A DNA stretch of 64,000 bases from Orthonyx spaldingii (Eukaryota; Chordata; Aves; Passeriformes; Orthonychidae), in contig VZTJ01003574.1 of NCBI GenBank assembly GCA_013397795.1, positions 4,992,034 to 5,056,033 of the forward strand. Direction: 5' to 3'. Numbering within the stretch: position 1 is the first letter of the stretch; each line of letters starts with the position of its first letter. A program made the position numbers and the translations under genes. The notes under the pieces were generated by a model. The model was not told the origin of the DNA. It ran no database searches and saw only the letters and a program-made list of their open reading frames with translations. Shown in pieces: positions 60,701-64,000 of the stretch.

Positions 60701-63700
60701 CCCTTGTGTCTTGGGATTGTCTTGAAATATAAGTGTCTAAGTTTGTGCAGGTTTAGAAATGGTGGGGTTTCTAATATATAATTAATTGTAATTTCTGACA
60801 TTTAAATTTCAATTATTTATGTTAGAAAATTACATTATGGCATTAAGGAAATGCCATATAAATCATGTGTTTCAGCAACGAGTTGATATTGTGATTATGA
60901 TTCCAATAAAGTAAAAACAAACAAACAAAATCCCAATCAAAAACCACTGAAAAAAAAAAGTTTACGACTTGTCACCAACACCATCTTACACTTGCTCTTT
61001 TCAAAAGTCAGGCATTGCAGTTTGTATTTGTGGTTTTATATGTAGAAGAATATTTTCAAAATGACACATGATGTTATTTAGGCATTTATTTCACTGAGTG
61101 ATACCTTTTTGTTGTCATCCAGAACCGTGTTCATGCTTTCTATCCACAGAGTGTCGATGGGGCCATCGAAGATGACCCATTTGCGCTCAGGGGTCTCAGA
61201 CAACGCGAACTCCCTGAAGGTTGTGGCCACGACCCCGTCTGTCCACTGCCAGGGGTGGACATGGGAATGGGGAGTGAGACAAAGAACACAGAGTTCAGCC
61301 TGAGCTGCCACTCACAGAAACCCTTCCCTTTGCTTCCCGTTATCCCTCACTTTTAACTGTTCTCCTTGTGTGCTGCAGAGAGCAGCGCGTAACTTCGTGG
61401 TTTCACTGAGGGTCTTGCAACATCAGCAAGTTTTAAAATAGAATTTTTTTCACTTGAAGAAAATATTCTAACAAAAAAGACCAGCAATTAATTTAACTGA
61501 AATGTACAAGCCCTTCTGCTATGTCTTGCATCTGTTTCTCTCCACAGTCACCCTAAGTTTCACTATTTCACATTTACTACTTCTTATCATTCCTTCTCCA
61601 AACCTAAGTTTCACACTTGGGAACTCATGAGTTCATAGATGTTTCTAAAGAGTTTTTGCATTACTTCGATTATACTGGTTAAGAAGAGACAGAGAAAAGA
61701 ATACAATTATGTTCAATATGAGTTCCTAGCATGGATGCAACTATAAGAGGACAATGACCTTCAAAATGGTATTGCTTTTCTTTTTAGCATATTGAAACCT
61801 ATATGACTGTATACACACATGGTACTGTATTTTTCATATCCTAATTAAAAATAGGCTATAAAAGTATTAGTTAAAGCAAGATTTACAATTGTGTTCTCAT
61901 CAGTGTTTAAAATTATAAAATTACGAATTCAATGGTTTACTGTCCATAATAATAGAAACATAATATACAGGAAACATTATTTTTTAAACATACATTACCT
62001 CATGGGATATCAGATCAAACTGCCCAAAAAGCTGGCCCATAGTGATTGATTTTGGATTCACAGTTCTATGAATTACTTTTTCTTCTTCACCATAACCATG
62101 CTCTTTCATAAGAGACAGAGTATCTGCCAACACATGTAGAACTTTGGTCTTCCCAGAAAATGATTCCCCCACCAGCATGAAACTGTTAGATGCAAAAAAA
62201 ATTTCTGCTATTAATAAATTTGTCTTGCAATTTAGATTTTTACAGATCGCATGAAGGCCAACAGTATCAAACATATGCTTAAAGCTAATTTTCAAAAAGT
62301 GAAGCAAGTAAATTTTCTTTGTAGACACAAAACATCTTTCCACAAACCCAGTTTATTTGCACATGCAAATCTGATTTCATGATGTCTTATGGAGAAGATT
62401 GATTAATGAGCTGAATATTAAACATCATATGGCTAAGGTCATATTGTATATATTTTCTCCACACAGTTGCTATTCTGTAATAAAATCTGGGAATAAAATG
62501 GCACAGATCTGACCACTAATATTTTAACACAAATAAGCTTTTACAGTCGTAAGTTTTCACCATACTGATATCAGCACCTAAAATCATTATACATGCCAGA
62601 ATACTTCTGATATCAGGAAGAGTACAATTCCCCAGACACACATCCACAAGAATTTTGGGACATGCCAAAGCAGTATCCGTAATCAGCTGTTCCAATACAA
62701 AGAGGAATATTTTGCTACCCTCAAAACCTTCTGTAACTTCATATAAATAACTGCTACAGTATAAGTCAGCATTACAACAGATATAACAATGATGAGAATC
62801 TTACCCATGTCTAACAATCATCATTTCATATGTCTGTATCATTTTCTGCATAAAGGTTTGTACAGGTTGGACATTATGTCGAGTGCAACATTCCTTGGCA
62901 CATTCCAGAAAATCCTAAAATCAAAACAAATCATAATCGTATTCTTGCTACAATTTAAATTACTGTCCTGCACTACAATAGAAGAGTTTATGCTCATCAG
63001 TAAGGGTTTCAAATTAATTAATAACTGAAATAGTATTAGTCAGAATACAGCAAACTTCCTTGGGGAAAAAAATCAACACTTCCATACTTAATATGCTAGA
63101 ACAGGATTTAACTACAATTTTTATATTGAGGAGAAGGCATATCACCCTCAGGAAACCAGCAGTGTGCTTTGGAACAAAACAATTCTATCAAGGTTGCAGT
63201 ATTTACTGAAAACTTAAAAGTTAATCCAATTTGGTTTTTCCAGCATAGGTTTTTCATCCTTCTGTCCAACCATCCTCCTACAAAGGATGCTTTAAGTGTT
63301 GCTATAAATAAAATACAAGCACAAAGCTTAATCTCAATTATGTCCAAAAATTAGGAAAGGAATCAGAAAGCCTAAAATTTGATAAATGTGCAGGTCAATT
63401 TCCAATCTGTAAGGCACAAACCTTCTGAATGTAAGGGAACTCAGATGTGGACTATATTCAGCACAGACAGAAGAATTCCTTTTGCTACAAAGTTTCACTG
63501 CAAACATTCAACAATTTTCCTCATCTTGAAATACCTCACTGCATTAATTGCACTTGACTAAAAAGCAAATCACCACAAAACAGTCAACAATGATCATGAC
63601 CAAGGAAAAATTACAAGAGTACTTACATTGTAGTCTGCCTCAGGAAGCTTGATTCCAGGAAATAAGTCACTAGTTATACCCATGAACAGAGGTATATCAT

Positions 63701-63746
63701 GTGACAAAAATTTGGGCTCATTCACATCTTTAATTGATCTAAGAAG
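27580..63746 (-). CDS. DNAH12: DNAH12, axonemal dynein heavy chain 12 (partial, C-terminal 46 exons)
   Basis: An inner-arm dynein motor of motile cilia and sperm flagella that couples ATP hydrolysis to sliding of outer doublets. The 46 exons, listed separately, sum to 7,449 nt: 2,482 residues plus TGA. They cover AAA2 (GESFSGKT; VIFDGP), AAA3 (GPTGTGKS; IIFVDDMN), AAA4 (GMGGSGRQS), the antiparallel stalk with the microtubule-binding tip, AAA5, AAA6 and the C-terminal domain ending LCQLDD. The tail, linker and AAA1 lie beyond 64000. Residues agree with DNAH12 more closely than with paralogues DNAH7 and DNAH3 as I remember them, and the neighbours APPL1 and ASB14 support the orthology. All phases are consistent, with one GC-AG intron. 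No break was found. Confidence 0.96.
28607..28674 (-). CDS. DNAH12: DNAH12 exon 45 of window
   Basis: Short exon: GMLTEQYPKVLFDAMPIIWI then KP. Phased 2/1 with its neighbours; acceptor CTCACCAG, donor GTGAGT. Confidence 0.95.
28915..29006 (-). CDS. DNAH12: DNAH12 exon 44: GVYIHGL motif
   Basis: Encodes VIPQDTADTAPEDGVYIHGL and FLDGARWDRS. PEDGVYIHGL is a hallmark of the C-terminal domain. The donor is the less common GTCAGT. Confidence 0.96.
29482..29619 (-). CDS. DNAH12: DNAH12 exon 43
   Basis: 46 codons, DWYELGKPAVFWLSGFYFTQ then AFLTGAMQNYARKHKIPIDL. FWLSGFxFTQAFLTG is diagnostic of the dynein C-terminal region. Confidence 0.97.
29813..30017 (-). CDS. DNAH12: DNAH12 exon 42
   Basis: Encodes LIRTIRITLINLKKAIKGLV, VMDADLEALAGSLLVGKVPE and KPLGSYVVDLLARLKFLQ. 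Acceptor AATTCTAG, donor GTAACG. Confidence 0.96.
31092..31195 (-). CDS. DNAH12: DNAH12 exon 41
   Basis: Encodes LPKDFDIESCLIKYPVRYEE then SMNTVLVQEMERFN, part of the helical linker after AAA6. Confidence 0.96.
31718..31903 (-). CDS. DNAH12: DNAH12 exon 40
   Basis: 62 codons: NLPFSQHPEVFGLHENVDIA, KDLQQTKTLFESLLLTQGGG, then a Gly/Ser/Thr-rich insert (TQGTSGGGDS) of variable type in DNAH12, then IADDILSK. Confidence 0.96.
32307..32540 (-). CDS. DNAH12: DNAH12 exon 39
   Basis: 78 codons with VSYLTGECNYGGRVTDDWDR, the most conserved motif of the post-AAA6 region, and YAPPKGTYEEYIEFIK. Confidence 0.97.
33416..33553 (-). CDS. DNAH12: DNAH12 exon 38
   Basis: Encodes VWEKLLFGVCFFHALVQERR and KFGPLGWNIPYGFNESDLRI, a universal dynein signature. 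Confidence 0.97.
34334..34474 (-). CDS. DNAH12: DNAH12 exon 37
   Basis: Encodes FPVTILQNGVKMTNEPPTGL and RLNLLQSFLSDPISDPEFFA. NGVKMTNEPPTGLRLNL follows the AAA6 sensor region. Confidence 0.97.
35017..35270 (-). CDS. DNAH12: DNAH12 exon 36: AAA6
   Basis: Encodes SISLGQGQGPIATKMIQTGM, EEGTWVCLQNCHLAVSWMPM and FRLWLTSYPSPK. SLGQGQ and LQNCHLA are fixed AAA6 motifs. Confidence 0.97.
35499..35649 (-). CDS. DNAH12: DNAH12 exon 35: AAA6 start
   Basis: Encodes GPAITTFVTEKLGKRFVEPP and ATVPLIFVLSPGADPMS. IFVLSPGADP is the degenerate AAA6 nucleotide-site strand. Confidence 0.97.
36487..36631 (-). CDS. DNAH12: DNAH12 exon 34
   Basis: Encodes SHVSENIGEWQKMYDSKEPH and LDTTLTELQKTIVLRCLRPD. LRCLRPDK is invariant. 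Acceptor TTCTCTAG, donor GTGAAA. Confidence 0.96.
37638..37796 (-). CDS. DNAH12: DNAH12 exon 33
   Basis: Encodes ANKEIEHQEFMFLLTGGVGL and KNPDPSWLSDKSWDEICRAS, in the region between AAA5 and AAA6. Confidence 0.96.
38021..38210 (-). mobile_element. CR1 LINE 3' fragment
   Basis: The + strand reads TTTAGGTTGGAAAAGACC, ATCATCAAGTCCAACTGTTC, then CAGCCTGCTCCAGTGCTTGA, the reverse complement of a CR1 3' end. Its sense strand is that of DNAH12, in the intron between exons 32 and 33. A poly-T run (38210-38228) abuts it. Confidence 0.85.
38891..39031 (-). CDS. DNAH12: DNAH12 exon 32
   Basis: Encodes LEKRLQYLNDHFTYNLYCQV and CRSLFEKDKLLFSFLLCCNL. CRSLFEKDKLLFS is a dynein AAA5-AAA6 linker signature. 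Confidence 0.97.
39529..39701 (-). CDS. DNAH12: DNAH12 exon 31, GC-rich
   Basis: Encodes IAEKTELKIAESREAYRPVA, VLFFSIADLANIDPMYQYSL and FVSLFISSIHD. Third positions are almost all G or C, with many CpGs, in contrast to the AT-rich flanks. Confidence 0.97.
40132..40324 (-). CDS. DNAH12: DNAH12 exon 30
   Basis: Encodes PDLEEERNALIVQSAANKKT, LQEIERRILETLESSEGDIL and EDETAIQVLDSAKVTAKEIT, the helical segment after AAA5 that buttresses the stalk. Confidence 0.97.
41155..41347 (-). CDS. DNAH12: DNAH12 exon 29: AAA5
   Basis: Encodes ECIRLGESIIEYSSDFKFFI, TTKLRNPHYMPELATKVLLL and FMITPEGLEDQLLGIVVAEE. TTKLRNPHY and VVAEERP are family-wide. Confidence 0.97.
42249..42463 (-). CDS. DNAH12: DNAH12 exon 28: AAA5
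   Basis: Encodes PLMIDPQGQANKWIKNFEKD, TVENCIQFGTPLLLENVGEE and DPSLEPLLLKQTFKQ. WPLMIDPQGQA is the AAA5 Walker-B-like segment. Confidence 0.97.
42855..43000 (-). CDS. DNAH12: DNAH12 exon 27: AAA5
   Basis: Encodes GIPCSESFSLSKILGDPVKI, RAWNIAGLPTDMFSVDNGVI and ends in a split Trp codon. WxxxGLPTDxxSxxNG is the AAA5 P-loop region. Confidence 0.97.
43837..43984 (-). CDS. DNAH12: DNAH12 exon 26: stalk end and AAA5 start
   Basis: Encodes WNQAAHDLQEEYDNLTGDVL then ISAGVIAYLGAFTAGFRQEC. GDVLxSAGxIAYLGAFT follows coiled coil 2 in all axonemal dyneins. Confidence 0.97.
44334..44575 (-). CDS. DNAH12: DNAH12 exon 25: stalk coiled coil 2
   Basis: Encodes EIEPKKERLKEAEESLAQTM, ELLNQKREVLAAVEGRLAAL and LVRAEKLIGGLGGEKT. 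This is the returning helix of the stalk, ending in the IGGLGGEKxRW motif at the base. Confidence 0.96.
44709..44849 (-). CDS. DNAH12: DNAH12 exon 24: microtubule-binding domain and start of CC2
   Basis: Encodes EAIMQKIRTEYLTNPEFDPQ, VVAKASSAAEGLCKWIKGME and VYHRVSK. The ASxAAEGLCKW motif ends the microtubule-binding domain. Confidence 0.97.
45282..45323. repeat. 21-bp tandem duplication
   Basis: Two adjacent copies of TATAAAGGGTAAAGCATATTC, differing at two bases, in a DNAH12 intron. Confidence 0.8.
45845..45934 (-). CDS. DNAH12: DNAH12 exon 23: microtubule-binding domain, divergent
   Basis: 30 codons, VLDYWTASQKMLGNINFLKD then LKACSEKPIS. The length and phase are exactly those needed between exons 22 and 24. 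The family usually has DYWGPSKKLLGDMNFL and YDKDNIP here, so this copy is divergent but open. Acceptor TTTTGTAG, donor GTGAGG. Confidence 0.88.
46360..46485 (-). CDS. DNAH12: DNAH12 exon 22: microtubule-binding domain
   Basis: Encodes PSDISVVKTMKNPPSSVKLV then MAAVCVIRERKPEKITTSSG. KxMKNPPxxVKLVMxAVC is the first part of the stalk tip. Confidence 0.97.
46486..46872 (-). other. GC-AG intron of DNAH12
   Basis: The donor reads AAG then GCAAGC. No GT nearby keeps the frame, and exon 21 into 22 joins as DTLK-PSDI. The acceptor TTTATTTCAG is normal. AG/GCAAG is the known consensus for the minor GC-AG class of U2 introns. Confidence 0.88.
46873..47049 (-). CDS. DNAH12: DNAH12 exon 21: stalk coiled coil 1
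   Basis: 59 codons: IIEAESAEVEEKRKVVKVDE, EAQALKNECESDLAQAIPVM and EAAIGALDTLK, the outgoing stalk helix just before the tip. Confidence 0.96.
47050..48121 (-). other. DNAH12 intron (1.1 kb)
   Basis: AT-rich; no repeat family, RNA gene or extra exon seen. Flanking exons join in phase 0. Confidence 0.75.
48122..48202 (-). CDS. DNAH12: DNAH12 exon 20: stalk coiled coil 1
   Basis: 27 codons, VGRMKVELIELQPKLEEAKV then ENASMMK, matching the LQPKLEEA heptads of the stalk. Confidence 0.96.
48639..48801 (-). CDS. DNAH12: DNAH12 exon 19: stalk coiled coil 1 start
   Basis: Encodes YLQSLGRHNYVTPTSYLELI, TEKRDSVMKAKKKYVNGLDK and LAFAESQ. NYVTPTSYLELI is the invariant lead-in to the stalk. Confidence 0.97.
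49031..49164 (-). CDS. DNAH12: DNAH12 exon 18: end of AAA4
   Basis: Encodes PWPEDALERVASKFLETLQL and VPICKYFHTSVLSLSE. WPEDAL is a fixed motif. The donor is GTCAGT. Confidence 0.97.
49968..50162 (-). CDS. DNAH12: DNAH12 exon 17: AAA4
   Basis: 65 codons: GVRAAVQAGNKDEELSPLAL, NLHIVVAFSPIGDAFRNRLR and QFPSLINCCTIDWFQ. The acceptor (ATTCCTAAG) has a weak pyrimidine tract, but frame and family fix it. Confidence 0.96.
50163..51450 (-). other. DNAH12 intron (1.3 kb)
   Basis: No element or extra exon recognised; exons 16 and 17 join in phase 0. Confidence 0.75.
51451..51612 (-). CDS. DNAH12: DNAH12 exon 16: AAA4
   Basis: 54 codons: RLLKNAGVKGLKTVFLITDA, QIKEESFLEDLDSVLNTGEV and PNLFAADEKNEIVE. 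TVFLITDxQI is the AAA4 Walker-B strand; LNTGEVPNLF follows. Confidence 0.97.
51701..51893 (-). CDS. DNAH12: DNAH12 exon 15: AAA4 P-loop
   Basis: Encodes EHLSRLSRILKQPGGNALLV then GMGGSGRQSLTRLAAFMARM and TYGTNEWREDLK. The P-loop carries Arg where a classic Walker A has Lys, as is usual for AAA4 of axonemal dyneins. The 5' two thirds is GC-rich. Confidence 0.97.
51894..53445 (-). other. DNAH12 intron (1.6 kb)
   Basis: The largest intron in this part of the gene. No recognisable repeat or RNA gene; exons 14 and 15 join to an Arg codon. Confidence 0.75.
53446..53624 (-). CDS. DNAH12: DNAH12 exon 14
   Basis: Encodes VTEENMRSLCFGDYMVPELE, SIEEFSDVVEQCLDEYNQMQ and KTRMNLVVF, the AAA3-AAA4 linker. 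Confidence 0.97.
54156..54205. repeat. 25-bp tandem duplication
   Basis: Two adjacent copies of a 25-base unit beginning TACAACAGTTAAACTCTCCC, with one T/C difference, in a DNAH12 intron. Confidence 0.85.
54357..54656 (-). CDS. DNAH12: DNAH12 exon 13: AAA3 end
   Basis: 100 codons: LLPTPAKSHYTFNLRDFSRV, MIRLFVHEVFRVFYDRLVED and HFKETFNKVFAHLQEGKSP. TPAKSHYxFNLRDFSRV is diagnostic of axonemal AAA3. Confidence 0.98.
54849..55104 (-). CDS. DNAH12: DNAH12 exon 12: AAA3
   Basis: Encodes LVDIQLVAAMGPPGGGRNPV, TSRFLRHFNVCTINSFSDET and LKINDFPPDFSTIGNQIVTA. AAMGPPGGGRNPV is the AAA3 sensor-1 region. Confidence 0.98.
55105..56159 (-). other. DNAH12 intron (1.05 kb)
   Basis: AT-rich. Around 55537-55610 the sequence weakly resembles a decayed CR1 end, not enough to call. 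Exons join in a Trp codon. Confidence 0.7.
56160..56326 (-). CDS. DNAH12: DNAH12 exon 11: AAA3 Walker B
   Basis: Encodes NVIMARLDKRRKGVFGPPMG, KKCIIFVDDMNMPALEKYGA and QPPIELLRQFFDHGF. IIFVDDMN is the AAA3 Walker B. Confidence 0.98.
56414..56552 (-). CDS. DNAH12: DNAH12 exon 10: AAA3 P-loop
   Basis: Encodes PLLLVGPTGTGKSVYVKDKL and YFPFFINFSARTTANQTQ. GPTGTGKS is an intact Walker A with catalytic Lys. Confidence 0.98.
57250..57401 (-). CDS. DNAH12: DNAH12 exon 9: AAA2-AAA3 linker
   Basis: Encodes PKRKGGWAHWNEFIEQISYR, VKLQDIIVPTMDTVRYTYLL and DLFITHG. IIVPTMDTVRYTYLLD leads into the AAA3 P-loop. Confidence 0.97.
58058..58246 (-). CDS. DNAH12: DNAH12 exon 8
   Basis: 63 codons: GYFAFATIWSIGGTCDADSR, TIFDNFLREALSGKSKTNRV and EEKGLVYDYVYE. 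FAxxWSIGG and VYDYVYE are family motifs. Confidence 0.97.
58433..58564. repeat. 33-bp minisatellite, four copies
   Basis: Four near-identical tandem copies of a 33-base unit (CTTAATCAAGGAGAGAGAGA then GAACAAAAAATAT), the first with CTTGATC. It lies in the DNAH12 intron between exons 7 and 8. The unit is a multiple of three, so it creates repeated open frames with no coding value. Confidence 0.95.
59083..59202 (-). CDS. DNAH12: DNAH12 exon 7
   Basis: 40 codons: ELVPTSDINVVVALTRIFEM then LICPAVQEDPTHKSIRTWIM. Phase 0 at both ends; donor GTTAGT. Confidence 0.97.
59832..60020 (-). CDS. DNAH12: DNAH12 exon 6: AAA2 sensor region
   Basis: 63 codons opening PATVSRCGMIYLEPSQLGWE, then EEHQDLLQGLFGWLVPPALR. 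ATVSRCGMIY is present in AAA2 of all dyneins. Confidence 0.98.
60104..60187 (-). CDS. DNAH12: DNAH12 exon 5: AAA2
   Basis: 28 codons, LCLMSGEVIQMSPQMTLIFE then TMDLSQAS. LxxGExIxxxxxMxxxFE is the AAA2 motif after Walker B. Confidence 0.97.
61105..61245 (-). CDS. DNAH12: DNAH12 exon 4: AAA2 Walker B
   Basis: 47 codons: WTDGVVATTFREFALSETPE then KWVIFDGPIDTLWIESMNTV. VIFDGPIDTLWIE is the AAA2 Walker B region. Confidence 0.98.
61999..62182 (-). CDS. DNAH12: DNAH12 exon 3: AAA2 P-loop
   Basis: Encodes FMLVGESFSGKTKVLHVLAD, KVIHRTVNPKSITMGQLFGQ and FDLISHE. GESFSGKT is the AAA2 Walker A; NPKSITMGQLFG follows it in axonemal dyneins. Confidence 0.98.
62805..62914 (-). CDS. DNAH12: DNAH12 exon 2 of window: before AAA2 P-loop
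   Basis: Encodes DFLECAKECCTRHNVQPVQT then FMQKMIQTYEMMIVRH, ending in a split Gly codon. Acceptor GATTTTAG, donor GTAAGA. Confidence 0.96.
63627..63746 (-). CDS. DNAH12: DNAH12 first exon in window: AAA1-AAA2 junction
   Basis: 40 codons: LLRSIKDVNEPKFLSHDIPL then FMGITSDLFPGIKLPEADYN. SLRDVNxPKFLxxDxxLFxGIxSDLFPG marks the end of AAA1. Phase 0 at both ends, so the upstream exon outside the window also ends at a codon boundary. Confidence 0.97.
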
Positions 63747-64000
63747 CTAGAAGAAACAAATGTGCATTTTATTGTTCTTATTAAGAGAGAGAGCATAAAG
63801 TGTTCAGTGATTGTAGTAACCTGGTATGTAACAAAGATGAATTCACTAAATGGTGTCTTTGATAAGAATTTAAGCCCAACTGTGCAATCATCAGCACAGC
63901 TCTGGAAAATGCAGCACGTATTTTATTATCTTCATTTCACAAACTACAAAACATGGATCAGCGATGTGACAAGATGTGCTGGAACTGCCTTCAGAAATCA
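63747..64000 (-). other. DNAH12 intron, 3' part
   Basis: No exon recognised in the last 254 bases; the next upstream DNAH12 exon lies beyond the window. Confidence 0.75.

Noticed and set aside
1..64000. CRISPR arrays, operons, phage or plasmid systems
   Set aside because: Intron-rich vertebrate genes and avian retroelements fill the window; no prokaryotic features or regular spacer arrays occur.

Overview
The window is ordinary vertebrate nuclear DNA, most likely from a songbird (passerine). It holds three protein-coding genes with canonical introns. The order APPL1 (+), ASB14 (-), DNAH12 (-) matches the conserved block on human 3p14.3. Avian origin is suggested by CR1 LINE 3' ends (11875-12099 and 38021-38210). 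Passerine origin is suggested by a short SINE at 7183-7315 with a tRNA-Ile-like head and a CR1-type tail, the architecture of the zebra finch element TguSINE1. The taxon is inferred from remembered repeat families and synteny, not from a database search.

Layout. Positions 1-12518 carry the last 16 coding exons of APPL1 on the + strand (late BAR domain, PH domain, linker, PTB domain, C-terminus). A probable long 3'UTR follows to about 17.2 kb. Positions 18655-25695 carry ASB14 on the - strand, complete from ATG to stop: nine coding exons, about 594 residues, ankyrin repeats then a SOCS box. Its 3' end faces that of APPL1. Positions 27580-63746 carry 46 consecutive exons of DNAH12 on the - strand, encoding the last 2,482 residues of an axonemal dynein heavy chain (AAA2 through AAA6, the stalk with its microtubule-binding tip, and the C-terminal domain). 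The N-terminal tail, linker and AAA1 lie beyond 64000. I joined exons by hand. All exon phases agree, and I found no frameshift or internal stop in any of the three genes.

Function. APPL1 is a Rab5-endosome adaptor, ASB14 a predicted Cullin-5 ubiquitin-ligase substrate receptor, and DNAH12 an inner-arm cilium/sperm-tail motor. Nothing in the sequence links them in one pathway; they are conserved neighbours. DNAH12 and ASB14 are head-to-tail, with about 1.9 kb between the DNAH12 stop and the ASB14 ATG.

I found no undescribed multi-gene system. The points most worth a second look are: a splice donor of ASB14 exon 2 that reads TT instead of GT; a segment of about 69 bp around an APPL1 splice acceptor that is copied 1,740 bp downstream in a later intron; a GC-AG intron and a divergent microtubule-binding-domain exon in DNAH12; a 33-bp minisatellite; and isolated GC-rich exons in otherwise AT-rich DNA.
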